This document shows positions 34,819-45,678 of a DNA stretch of 62,000 nt, piece by piece. This DNA comes from Cristatella mucedo (Eukaryota; Bryozoa; Phylactolaemata; Cristatellidae), in contig WPIO01000015.1 of assembly GCA_009760855.2 (NCBI GenBank), positions 1,092,501 to 1,154,500 on the forward strand. Direction: 5' to 3'. Numbering within the stretch: the stretch's first letter is position 1; each line of letters begins with the position of its first letter. The notes beneath the pieces were generated by a model, which saw only the letters and a program-made list of their open reading frames with translations, was not told where the DNA came from and did not search any database. A program made the position numbers and the translations under genes.

Positions 34819-37410
34819 ATGTTTGCAAAGTTGCTGGTGCCGGGTCGTTTTCCTCCACGGCCCGATGGATCATCCTTTGTTATTGCTAAATTCTGCTCAT
34901 CTGACCACATGCTGGTCTCAATCAGTCTACAGTGTGTGCCCTCTGCATTCAAAGTCACCTGTGAATGGCCAAACCTCAATACTCTTGACTTCGATGCTGT
35001 CCGCGCGAAACTATCTTCTTCACCTCTGCTGCTCAGTCCCCCTTACGACCTGTCACCATTTGTAGAATGCTACAACACCTCTCTAGCTGATATGCTCGAC
35101 GATTTTTCACCTCTGGCTAAGAGCACTGTGCACCCTCGTCCAGACAGCCTATGATTTACCGGAGACATCAAACTAGCTAGGTCTACTATGCAGAAGCTTG
35201 AGAAAACATACAAAAGATCATGAGTGACTGTCCAGCGACAATCATATGAGAACTACTGTAGATCATACCAATCCATCCTAGCTAAGGCTAAGCCAGGCGC
35301 TTTTGCCAAAATATTGTTGAACCACAAATGCTCAATCCAAAAATGCTAGTGTCTACCATCAACCATCTCCTCAGCTGCTCACAGGTTAGCTCACAGGTTA
35401 CCTAGTGATCCTTGTGATGATTTGGCTGATTGTTTCTCTGGCTTCTTCGTCAGCAAGATAGACAAGGTCAGAGAGTCCGTCCATAAGGTAGCAGCATCCG
35501 TTCTGGACTCGCATATTTTAATAACGACCCCACATCAGGGCTCTTGATTCTGTGCAGCTCCTATATATTTACATTTAGGAGGCCACGAGTGACCTCATCT
35601 TGAAACTCATCCCTCAGTCAAAGAAGACTACTAGTCCTCTAGACCCTATTCCCACTGTCCTACTCTTACGAAGCTGCTGATATGCATAACTAACATAATT
35701 GATATGTCCTTGGCCTCAGGTCATGTCCCTGCACCTTGCAAAAAGGGTGTAATTAGGCTGATAATTAAGAAAGCAACTCTAGACTAAGAGAACTTGAGCA
35801 GCTTCTGCCCAGTCTCGTTACTACCATTTCCATCAAAGGCACTGGAAAGAGCAGACCAGCTGAACTCTCATGCTGGTTTGGCCCGGTGGCAAAGGTGCTC
35901 GCCTGACCGAAGTCAAGGTAAGTATATTTGATGGCTGAGATCGCAGGTTCGAGCTCCGAGGCATACGTGAAGTGCCTGAATAGAAATTATGTATTTTTAG
36001 GGTTTTATACAAATGAGTTATATAGTTATATAGTTTGCATGTACATTGAAACCTCAAACCTGGCAAATAAGTTCCAGTCTGGTTTTAGAGCTAATCATGC
36101 CACAGAGTCAGAATTGCTTCTGGTGTATAACGACCTTTTCATGAATGCAGACTTCGGTACAGTTTTGTATTGATCTTTCGGCAGCATTTGGTTCTATTGA
36201 TCACCAAGACCTGGAGTGCCTCTCATCTCACCTGGGCATCACTGACACTTCACTGCAATGCTTTAGGTCATATCTCAGTGGGAAACTACAGGATATTGAT
36301 GTGAATGGAAAAAGGTCTGCCGGGGAACCACTCAAGTACATGGTACCTCAGGGCTCTGCGTTCAGAGCTCTGCTTCTTTTCACAGTTTATACCATCCCTC
36401 TTGTCGATGTGATCGCCAAGCACAATCTGAACTTTCGTGTCTATGCCGATGACACTCAGTTGTAGCTCGAAGGAATCTCAATTCCTCTGGACCTTGCCTT
36501 TAGTTCGTACGCTCTCAAAGCCTGGAAGTCACTCCCGACTGACGTCACGACGCCCCCCGACTTAACGACATTTAAAAAGAGAAAAAACGCATCTACTTAT
36601 TACAGTATTTAGTGGGTCCATTCTGTTCGTCCTTTGTATGCTTATGCATGCTGACCCTGTGAATGCTGCCACTAACCATATTTGCATCGTGACCCAATTC
36701 ATGTCACCTCTAACGATATTATGCTCGGTGTCATTGAGCATGCTACCACTAACCATTTGAGCATGCTTCCTTTGCAACATATGTAAAGGGCCTAGCAGAG
36801 AATAAGTTCTCTGAGGGTGCTATACAAATGTATTATTATGAATACCTTTGCTTTGATCCCTCCCAGGCCTTCAGCATGTCGAATTCTGTCAACTATCTTG
36901 TTTCATTATTGCTAACATCTGCACACGGATGACAGAAAACTTTCTCAAATGGAATGACGATAAACCAACTTACTAGTTATGGGCAAACCAAACGTGATTC
37001 AGAAACTGGAAAGGTTAACGCTCACAATCGGCTCTGCCAGCATATTTCCTGTTGCATCTGCACACAATCTATGTGTCCTGTTTCTAAGTGACCTTTCATT
37101 AGATGACCACATAAGCTCCACAGTCAAGTCTGTCAACTTTCAACTACATAACATTGCTAAAATTAGGGCCCTCTTAGGCAGGGATACTACATTTAAGTTG
37201 GTCCATGGATTCGGGACATCCCGTCTCGACTTTTGTAACTCACTGCTTGTTGGTCTACTGGTCAATGCAATCAGGTGCTTACAGTTGTGCAAAACTCTGC
37301 TACAATGCATGTCTGTCATGAGCATCACCGTTGTCACATCACACCAGTTCTCACCGACATGCACGTGCTTCCAATCAAGCAGCGTATCGACTGCAAGGTT
37401 CTGTTCTAGG
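34819..37410 (+). mobile_element. LINE family A with SINE and self insertion
   Basis: Sense copy. The order is the linker after the endonuclease (…SSDHMLVSISLQCVPSAFK…), degraded RT start, a SINE of the second family (35871-36040), RT core (…[16 protein letters not shown]…, …DLSAAFGSIDHQDLE…, …RVYADDTQL), then an inserted 3' end of another LINE A (about 36467-36835, with stem-loop and ATT tail). The element then resumes with CTTTGCTTTGATCCCTCCCA. The YADD box is intact but stops and frameshifts abound. Confidence 0.82.
35871..36040 (+). mobile_element. SINE family 2
   Basis: Starts TGGTTTGGCCCGGTGGCAAA, box B AGGTTCGAGCTCC. Ends GTGCCTGAATAGAAATTATG…ATACAAATGAGTTATATAG. Interrupts the RT of a LINE A between GAACTC and TACATTGAAACCTC. 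Confidence 0.82.
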
Positions 37411-37868
37411 TAGCTGACAAGTGAAAAATCAATGCAAATGCCCTGTGAATGCATAGGCAGCAAGTTTAATTGCACTCCAGAGTGAATGGTTTGATGATGG
37501 CGTGACAACTTCCCCTTTATCAGCCTGGGAGGTCCGGTCCAGTCCTGTCCGGCCGCCGACCTTGACCGGAGCTGTAAGCACGTGACCTTTTCTTTGGAGA
37601 TAAGGTCGAATCCGTGTTTGCACCGGCCTTATGGGTGACAGAGACTTCATGGCAAACTATAGCAACGTTGCAATGCTGCTTTCTAAGGCATTTCTGGGCA
37701 TGTGCCCACAAGGACAACGAATCATCCCCATACCGGATGGAGCTGCCATTCAATTGCTGACTAACTGTGAATCACCGATCGGCAGCCCACTGCTCAAAGA
37801 GACTGAGCAGCTCCGTTCAGACCCATGCCTTGTATACTAGCAGGTCGTAAGTCACGCATACTGTCGGT

Positions 37869-37957
37869 CATTACATAATATGTCGTTAATATACTTTTGT
37901 CGTTATATATATATATATATATAATGACAAAAATATATTAATGACATATACGTAATG
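37869..37957. repeat. AT-rich imperfect inverted repeat
   Basis: Arms of about 40 bp (CATTACATAATATGTCGTTA… and …TAATGACATATACGTAATG) flank an AT dinucleotide core. A second AT tract and a further TATATTGTCATTATGTAT copy follow to 38020. Confidence 0.75.
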
Positions 37958-37958
37958 G

Positions 37959-38011
<53 letters not shown>

Positions 38012-38013
38012 CA
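37903..38013. repeat. AT dinucleotide repeats
   Basis: Two AT blocks separated by the second arm of the inverted repeat at 37869-37957. Confidence 0.9.
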
Positions 38014-38044
38014 TTATGTATATTATTTAATATGTCCTTACATT

Positions 38045-39340
38045 GGTTGAATAAGGATAAATGTAATGTATCTCCATCTGTAACTCCACAAAGTCATAAA
38101 GACCATGTGGGTGTTAGCAGGAGAGTTTTGTTAAATGCACTCACAGCCTAAGCAGCTTTCGGTACGCATTCGGTAGCCAACAGACTTCGTCTCACGCAGC
38201 AAAGAGAAAGTGGGAAGCATAGCAGAGTCAGGAGAGCAGTTGAGGTAGTGAGTAGCATGGAAGTAGCAGCTCAGGACCACTGAAAAGGATGAGCCAAAGT
38301 CGGCAGTAGGAGAGTAGTTGCTGTTGCGTAAGAATTGTGGAAGCAAGTTCCACAGTCTAGGACCTGCAGAGCTAAAGCTTCCGTCGCCAACTGTCTTTAA
38401 GCTGAGGAATGGGATGGCTAATGTATTGTCCACACAGGACCTGAGGGTGCGAACAGGCTGAAACTGATGCAGCGGTTCAGCTAGGTACGAAGGAGCCCGG
38501 CCTTGGTGGGCCTCGTGGGTCAGCGTAAGAACTTTGCTCTGTATCCGTTCCTCAATCGGCCTCCATCCTAGCACTTTCAGCAAAGGAGACACGTGCTCAA
38601 ACCTCTGGGTCTTGAAAACTACACTTGCAGCCATATTCATAGTCAGCTACAGTGGCCTAATAGTTTTCTTTGGTAGCCCAGCCAAAAGGGAATTACAATA
38701 ATCAAGCCGAGACAGAACTAAGGAGCTAGTTGAGTTTTTTACAAGCAACTGTGGGAGACAGCTCCTAATCTTGGATAGGGATCGGACATGATGGCTACCC
38801 GTAGAAGGAGTCTTCTGAATGAAGCTTTTAAAATTGAGGCAGCTGTCGAAAACGACACCTAAATTTCGAGCACGCGGTGATGGTCGCACAATAGCATCAC
38901 CTATTAGAAGAGCAAAGCTTTTAATCAGCCACACGCTTAGGGTTTCGTATGAGCAGCAGTTCATATTTCCATATAAAAAGTTTACTGATCTCTGCATCAT
39001 ATTCGACATGTGTCCCAACTTGTTGAGCTTTGATATCGAGGTACATGTCTGCAGCTTGGTGAGGTACATGCTTATGACTTGTAAGCAGCTTTATTCGCAG
39101 TGTAGCTTTGTGCCTAGTTAATTCCATAGCTCGGCCAATACTTCAATTACCACTCGATCATGCTTCCTTTGCAGCTAATATAAAGTGCCTAGAAAGTGAT
39201 TGAGTTATCTGGGGCGATATAACAACTGTAATTATTATTGTTTTTATTATTTAATGATGAACATTAAAATTGAAATGTGAGTTCAACCCTGTTTGTAAAG
39301 CACTGAGGAGTTCATTTCTGATTTCGCTTGGATAAGTATT
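38045..39340 (-). mobile_element. LINE family B, best-preserved copy
   Basis: Antisense. Two long frames (38131-38640 and 38647-39069) cover the end of RT and the whole C-terminal region (…LVLSRLDYCNSLLAGLPKK… then …ASVVFKTQRFEHVSPLL… to …PRLWNLLPQFLRNSNY…). The SRLDYCNSLL.GLP block is typical of L2/CR1-type elements. A frameshift separates the two frames. The 3' tail abuts an AT-rich inverted repeat. Confidence 0.8.
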
Positions 39341-39431
39341 GCTACCGATGTTTAGTGGTTGCTGACTTAATGGTTATCTAACTTCTGCATGAGTGTGTAA
39401 TCTGAAGCATGCAACAAAAACTAGGCGATCA

Positions 39432-39577
39432 GCTGGGTTGGTCCAGCGGTTAAGGTGCTCGCCCCGACTAAGGTCTGGCTGAGGTCGTGGGCTCGAGCCC
39501 TGAGGCATATGTGAAGCGCCTGAATAGAGATTTAGTTCTCTTGGGGCGCTATACAAATGAATTATATTTATTTTATA
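39432..39577 (+). mobile_element. SINE family 2, clean copy
   Basis: Starts CTGGGTTGGTCCAGCGGTTA (box A), box B GGGCTCGAGCCC. The 3' end GCGCCTGAATAGAGATTTAG then TTCTCTTGGGGCGCTATAC forms the same stem-loop as LINE A, followed by AAATGAATTATATTTATTTT. Confidence 0.85.
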
Positions 39578-40800
39578 CTTTCGACCCCGTCTTGTTAATG
39601 TTAGGTTCAGATTTCAATTGTTCCAGCATTCAGATGTCACGGGTCCTATTGAGACATCTTTTGCTTGGTGCTTTAAGAATCCCTGCTTGTGGTGTGATGT
39701 CAGCCAGCTTATCATTTCGTGTTGCTTGCAGGCATTTGCAATCCAGCCCCTATCTGCATTAAGAATCAGGCCGTTTCTTTTAATAGAGTCAGAAATGGTC
39801 TGCCCTCGTGCATAGAAATCTTGTTGACTTGAAAGGCCTGCATAGAACATCTGACATTAACTAGATCAGGTCTTGCATAATTTAAGCAGGTCTTGACTTT
39901 GATATAAACCATGTAAGATCGTTGATTTGAGCAACCTTTTGTAAAGCCGTGGCTGTTCACCCTTGAGCACCCATTCACTCCTTGCCTCCCTTTGCATCTG
40001 TTTATATGGTTGGCTAAGACCAACGTGCCCCTATTTTAAAAGTAGCCTGCTTAGGATAGCAGACGTAAGCAAGTTGTGTGCTCACCTTGTTAAAGAGCCC
40101 TGTTTGCTTATGGAAATAGCCGTGAGTACAGAGCGGCCGTGTTAAGTTGCAGAGTTTTACTGGAAAATAATCGATAGGGTTGTACTTCATAGTTTCGGCC
40201 CTCGCCTGTGCAGCACATGGGATCGTTGTGTTTGCATGATCGTTGTGTTTGCGAAGGCTCGAGTGCATGCGTGCGTATTTATGTTAGTCATATTTCGTGC
40301 AATTCGCCTCCCCATTAAAATGAATGCATGAATGTCCCAGTATCTCATACACGAGTCTCGACTGTTGATATCGGTGTAGAAAAGATTATTCGTGCAACAT
40401 GTAACAGGAATCTGTATGTCGAAGGTCCAACCACGGAGCCTTTGTTAAGCCGTACCCGTCGTCTGAGTTTTATGAAACAATCTTGAGATAGAAGAAAGTG
40501 CTGCTTCTTTCTAGTGGAAGAATGCGAAGGCCAGAGAGAGCTGTGCACATTGGTCGTGGAAGTCTAGCCTAGTGCATCCGAGTGCCAGCTGTGCTAGACG
40601 GTTGCTAGGAAGTTGTTGTAACAGTCCTAGCTCTTCAGACTCTAACCTGATTTTTCGGGTTTAGTGTCTCAGGTGCATAAGGAGTGAGTGTCAAGCAAGC
40701 TGCAATCCACCTGCCCTAAGGTAGGCAGAGGCCGAGGTCGAAGGGCAGAAATAGAGGAGTACGCTACCGGACGTGCTCTTAGTGCACAAGCAGTTCTTAG

Positions 40801-40868
40801 CCAGCCAGCCAGCAGCTGCTGGCCTTTTCAAGTGGCTGCCAAGACTTGACGATGAATGGCCTGCCCAG
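40801..40868 (+). CDS. CRTC: Possible CRTC exon with SQQL segment
   Basis: Acceptor acaagcagttcttag and donor CAG|GTGGTG. In the phase-0 frame it reads PASQQLLAFSSGCQDLTMNGLP. This resembles human PDSQQLGYASHSGIPNI near the start of the activation domain, and it lies in the right place in the gene. A second frame (SQPAAAGLFKWLPRLDDEW…) is also open. The link to upstream exons is not established. Confidence 0.32.
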
Positions 40869-40972
40869 GTGGTGCGTCTGCACATGTCGAATGCACATTT
40901 GCACAGCCTAACGTATCCTTGCCGAATCGATTTAAATGGGTGTTACCTCACTCAAACGATTTTCAAGCACAG

Positions 40973-41057
40973 GCAGTGCAATTACCTGACTGAAGAGACA
41001 GCTGTGAGGTGCCACGGCCGTGTCTCGGCTATCTGCCGGTCGTGTTGTGAATCCCAG
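40973..41057 (+). CDS. Possible CRTC exon or chance Cys-rich frame
   Basis: Acceptor gattttcaagcacag followed by an open frame reading QCNYLTEETAVRCHGRV…. It could splice out at GCT|GTGAGG (after 41003) or at CAG|GTTCTC (after 41057), both phase 0, and its 1-nt entry fits 40868. The open frame runs on to 41192 with many Cys. No motif is recognised. Confidence 0.2.
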
Positions 41058-41640
41058 GTTCTCGAGATGGCGCCCGGTGCACGGGTGTTGCTTGCATTAT
41101 GCGATGGACGTGACTCTTGTCTGCGATACTGCTGTGTGCCCTATTCTGGGAGGCAGTGTAATGACTATTGTTTTGTGCCTGCTTTACTATAGTGGTGGGT
41201 CCAGAATCACCAAGGGATTTGGAGGAAGCACGAGAAAGCAGAACTACATTTGACATGCCTCAGAGAAATGAGCAGCAGGAAAACGTATAGTGATTGCTGG
41301 AGAAGCTTAACACTAGCCCTAGAAACAAGCAACCTTGCACTGTATAGGTTAGCAGACGTTTAAATTCAAGATGTCTGAGGAGGCAGAGCTGATGTCTACC
41401 TGCCTGCCAACAGCAGACTAAGCTGATCTGAAAGCTAGACGAACGTTTTCATCGAGTTATTTTAGTGTGGGTGATATAGCTTGATCGATAAGGGGTGCGT
41501 GCTAAATGCCGAGTTTATCGAGGCTCTGCTGGCTGGCTATGGTGCAACTCTCTGTCTCCCAGCCTAGCTGACTTGGTTACTTAATTAGGTTCCCGAGCAG
41601 CTTAGCAGTAATGAGCCTTCGAGAGAAGTAATTGAGTTCA

Positions 41641-41703
<63 letters not shown>
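41641..41703. repeat. GCT trinucleotide repeat, about 21 units
   Basis: Uninterrupted TGC/GCT run. In the unresolved CRTC region. No splice signals suggest coding. Confidence 0.95.
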
Positions 41704-41704
<1 letters not shown>

Positions 41705-42244
41705 CGCAATTCATAGGAGCTCCTGCTTCTTGCCGGATCGTTACCGGGAGAGAAAGACCAGAGCCCTCGTGTCGGCTTATCCGATTCGAGGCCCTTAAAT
41801 AAGAAAAAAATGAGGTGGCAGAGAGACTAGAAAAGCAATGGCGACTGGCTGAGCCAGCAGACTTGGCTTGTGCTGATTGAGCCAGCCCTCTCTCAGCCAT
41901 CTAGTCATCTGCTCCTGCGATTTCGGGAATACGTCGGTGCTGTCGTCTAGCCACACAGTGGCTGGCATGATCCCTGCTGAGTTTGTTGCGATGCTGCCAA
42001 GCAAGCGTGCAGTACTAATCGCCACAATGCAGAGCGCAGGCTGCCTCGCCCAATTAACTGAGCTTCGACCCCATGGTCCCAGCTGAAATATGCCTCCTTC
42101 AGCCAGCTGCGCAGATGCTGAACGGACTGGCGGTATCTGGCGATGCCCAGGAAAGGCCACCATTGCCAGTGCGTGAGCCTGGTGCCAGCTGCAGCGACCA
42201 GCGGTGCCACGTGACCTGCACACCTTGCCAGCCAGGAAAAAATA

Positions 42245-42394
42245 CTTAGCTGATTCAACAGTGTCATTTATATAGCGACAGAAGAGCCTTTACGACAATC
42301 ATCACCCTTGCAGTAGGCGATACAGAATCCCTACTGCAAGAATCGAACCCACGATCTGGGTCGTGGCAAGCGAGCACCTTACCTCCTGGGCTGA
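42245..42394 (-). mobile_element. SINE family 1
   Basis: Antisense, box B GGGTTCGATTCT. Body and 3' end are recognisable. In the unresolved CRTC region. Confidence 0.82.
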
Positions 42395-42880
42395 CGCCTG
42401 CTGCATCTGTCGTTCATCGAGATTCGGTGCCGAGCGGATGGCGAGTTGGTCATAATCTCGTTGTGCCGGTACACCTCTCTCCTTTCGATTGTTAGCACTG
42501 AAGCTGGTCAGTGGGCACGTGACACGATGGGTGTGCAGTGAGCCAGCCAAGTAATCGAGCGCAAGACGACACCCCCCCCCCAGCTGCAGCCGTAACTGCT
42601 GCAGATCGGTGGGTGAACGTAGTTAACGCTTGCGCTCGCACACATTCAGGCAGGGCACAGGGAAGCACTCGAGCCTGTAAGCAGACATTTAAAGCCAATC
42701 CTTCAAGCCCAGTGTGGGGAGCAGTGGACCGCTTGCTAGTCTCTTTAGTGCGATCGCCAGAGTACGTGACCGGAAAACCAGAGCCTGCAGGATCGGTCCC
42801 TGCCTGAGGCTACCGCTGCTGCTAAGTGTAGACATTCCTGTACAACAGCATGTCAAACAAGGCGAGGAGCCAGTGAGTGA

Positions 42881-42941
42881 GTCGACTCCTGCAACCAGCT
42901 CGAGGCAGGTTCTCTGCCTCGAGCTGGTTGCAGGAGTCGAC
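42881..42941. repeat. Perfect 28-bp hairpin, 5-nt loop
   Basis: GTCGACTCCTGCAACCAGCT-leading arm (42881-42908), loop GTTCT, then the exact reverse complement (42914-42941). Unrelated to the repeat families here. Confidence 0.95.
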
Positions 42942-43929
42942 TGCTACATACGGAAGCTGGCACTATTGGTATTAAGTGGCCACTCCTCGATCGAAATTTC
43001 GTGCACAGCCGGCCAAGGTCACACTCCATATAGTTTCGTGGAAGGTGCTTAATTGGACAGCACTGGCAAAAAATTGGCCAATTGCTGAACACGGTGAGCA
43101 GTTTGCTGCTCGTGGATTAAGCATTTCGAAAATCTGCGGATGTTTTAGAGCCAGAGTTCCGTTAAAACTTTGGTACCAGTTTCGTGCAGGCACATCTGTC
43201 CAGCTCCGTTGTTCATATTTCCTTATTGATGGTCATCTGAAGTGCATACTAACATGGTAGTTCACTGGATCGTCTTCGTGGTATCAGAAGTGGCCATATT
43301 GTGGCCATGGGGGAACTTTGCTTGGGTAGGCAGGCGGCTGATGCATATTTTAGTCCTGATACTCGAGAGACCTCAAAAAGAGGTGTGGCCAGACTTGCTG
43401 GTTCTTATTAAATGTCTAAAGAAAATCCTGGTTACGTGATTTCGGCTGTGAAAAGTTAGTTAAGCCCTCGTGTTTGGAACACATGTGAAATGCAATCGCT
43501 GGAATGTGGACAACTATTATGTATGCAATTGAACATGCAGGCTCACTTTGCCTGACTCCTGGTTCGCTAACATAGCAGCAGCAGCAGCAGCAGCAAGTCT
43601 CATGTTCCCAATGGAAAGAGAAGCTCATCCACTAGATATCCGCTTGACAGCTGAAATTATGCTTGCACGTGGTGCTCATTTTGTTATGTACGGTGACCAA
43701 GTAGCACAAATGAAACGGTTTTGTTTCCAGCAAGCTGCCGCGGAGCCTCACAGATCAGGAGAGGTGGCCTATCCCAAGCTGTTTGTCTCATGCTTGCCCC
43801 CACGCTCACCTGCGACAAAAGTGGGTGCGCCACTATGTCCTACAATTGAAAAGAATGAGGGGGCAGATGAGAGCGCCAGCTGAAAAATCGCGCAGCGATC
43901 GTGCAATTATGCTAATGTGTCTAGCTCAG

Positions 43930-44061
43930 CACAGGGCTGCTGTGCATTCTACCTGGGCTCCCCCTACCGCCCCCACCCCGCTGCCGAGTTATCACAGCAT
44001 ATCTGCTTGTTTCTGCTCGTCCAAGCTGTGCGTCAGCATCGTATGTTTGAGAACGGGCAAG
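43930..44061 (+). CDS. CRTC: Possible CRTC exon, Pro/Ser/Thr-rich
   Basis: Acceptor gctaatgtgtctagctcag and donor AAG|GTAAGC enclose 44 phase-0 codons (HRAAVHSTWAPPTAPTPLPSY…) that fit the phase-0 entry of the exon at 44671. An alternative frame is open and reads …AVRQHRMFENGQ. There is no firm motif. Splice signals and phase are the evidence. Confidence 0.4.
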
Positions 44062-44670
44062 GTAAGCATTCCTTCTTGCAATTGAAATCATCACAGCCTC
44101 GTTTGTAAGCAATGAGCAAGCCGAAATGGCAACGGCCACTTCAATCAATCAATCAAAATTAATAATCTGACATAATAAGTTGATCACGTGGTGGTCTCTA
44201 CCAATGTTGCATAGCTGAAGCAGCACTGCAGGCGTTTGATGTAGATCGACAGACACGCATCCCCTCTCCTAATCAGGTAGCACGTCATTATGGCCACCTC
44301 GGGCCCCAGACGGGCAGCCGTGAGCATGTCTAGTCTGCAGACTTCTGTGTCTGTTGAGAAAGTAGCATGCCCAACGGCTGCTTATCACACAAGTATGGTA
44401 CTTCTTTTGCATCACTGCTTACGTGTGGCCGTCATGAGGTGGCAAGCTTTTTTACGCCGTTGTGTCCCTGCGCGTTGGTTAAACTGCCCTGCACTCCACA
44501 GTACCGTCGTGGGTTCGAGCCATGCAGCAGGCAGTTATTTACTGCTTTCAGCAAGCATACCTGAGGCTGGAGGATCAAAGCCTCTAAGGCTGCTCAGCTG
44601 CTATCGTAAGTGAGGCTGCTAAACCAGCCGACTTTTACTATTGCGTCTAATCGCTGTTTTATCCTTACAG

Positions 44671-44998
44671 CCGAGCCCGGAGGAGCCGTGTGCATGCCTG
44701 CCGTCCTTGGAGACAGGTGCCTGCTATGAGGCTGCCACTTCTGCCACTGAACGGATGCAGGCACATGAGAGCTGCGGCAGTGGTGGCAGCAACGGCGGCT
44801 ACGGTGGCGGTGGCCGACTGCCGCTGACGAGCGGCAGCGAGGGTAGTCACGTGATGCACCAGGCCATCTCTGCTGCTGCTGCTGCTGCTGCTGCAACTGC
44901 CAGCAAAGGGCTCATCCAGTCAATGCAGCCAGCTGCTGCTGACCTCACGAACTCACGAACTCACGACCTCACGAACGCTGCCTCGACGACTCGGGCAA
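44671..44998 (+). CDS. CRTC: CRTC penultimate exon
   Basis: Excellent acceptor (aatcgctgttttatccttacag). It enters in phase 0 with PSPEEPCACLPSLETGACY…, passes a Gly/Ser stretch and a run of eight Ala coded by GCT repeats, then a short CTCACGAA-type tandem repeat (…DLTNSRTHDLTN…). It ends 1 nt into a codon at GGCAA|GTATGT. That A joins AC of the last exon and gives Asn. PSPEEP and LTNS-like text are loosely reminiscent of the vertebrate activation domain, but identity rests mainly on splicing to the terminal exon. Confidence 0.83.
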
Positions 44999-45305
44999 GT
45001 ATGTAGCCGGCTTGCCTCCTCGGCAGCGAGCCTCCTCCGTCACGGCCAGAGCAGCGTGGAAGCCGCTCGATTTCTCCTCGGTCTCAGAGCGAGCGCCTCG
45101 CCGTCGCTATGCCTGAGTGTCGAATGCAAGCCGGCTTTGCTGGCCGGCTGGCGTGCGCGCTAGCGCACGCGCAACAGTCACCATCTTGCCGGAAGAGACG
45201 CGATGCCAGAGCAGCGCGGAAGCCACAACCAGCAACCTTTATCGCTCCTCTCGGTTACCGCGGTCGAACGAGCTCCTTTTTTCACACATGTTGCCTCGCG
45301 TGCAG

Positions 45306-45658
45306 ACGGTGCGGGGCAGGGTGGCAACGATCGTGAACCGTCGTCGTTGGCAGTGGCAGCAGCAGCGCCTCCGCTTTCACTGTGCGCAGGTGAAGGCGAT
45401 GCTCACTGCGTGTCGACTTGCTGCTCTCTGGGTGACGTGAGATCGCAGCTGGATTGCCCTGCCGTCGCAGCTGCTTCCAGCAGCTTCGGCGGAAAGCAGC
45501 CGCAGCCCACCGTGCCACTTGACGGCAGCAATGGAGGTGGCCCCCTAGTGGAGGACGAGCTGACGTCGCTCGGCCTGGACGGTCTGCTGATGCTCGACGA
45601 CTCGGCTTTCCGAGTCGTGTGGAACTCGACCACCGAGGACATCCTTCGACTATGCTAG
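45306..45658 (+). CDS. CRTC: CRTC last exon: C-terminal activation domain end
   Basis: Acceptor acatgttgcctcgcgtgcag. Two carried nucleotides are followed by 116 codons and a TAG stop. The end reads …[18 protein letters not shown] then [18 protein letters not shown]. Human CRTC1 ends …LDELKIDPLTLDGLHMLND then PDMVLADPATEDTFRMDRL. The shared DEL, L.LDGL.ML.D and TED..R pattern is diagnostic for the family C-terminus. The N-terminal part of the exon is Ala, Ser, Cys and Gly rich. A 12-bp minisatellite starts 20 nt after the stop. Confidence 0.95.
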
Positions 45659-45678
45659 AGACGGACGGCGCTCCTGCG

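Larger units (their letters stand above)
33963..44670 (+). other. CRTC region of unresolved exon structure
   Basis: Filled by LINE A (34819-37410), AT-rich DNA (37.86-38.05 kb), LINE B (38045-39340) and SINE copies (39432-39577, 42245-42394). Between them are unique stretches (39.6-40.8, 41.1-42.2 and 42.4-43.9 kb) that may hide small, poorly conserved exons. The two or three candidates listed do not form one consistent chain. Confidence 0.5.

Noticed and set aside
44560-44608. Micro-exon SIPEAGGSKPLRLLSCY with good acceptor and GTAAGT donor, loosely like SGIPNIILT
   Set aside because: Its exit phase puts a stop early in the next exon, and the likeness is limited to S-I-P.
44993-44998. GC-AG type donor (CGG|GCAAGT) for the penultimate CRTC exon
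   Set aside because: The GTATGT donor 4 nt downstream is canonical and gives the phase that fits the last exon. The GC donor does not.
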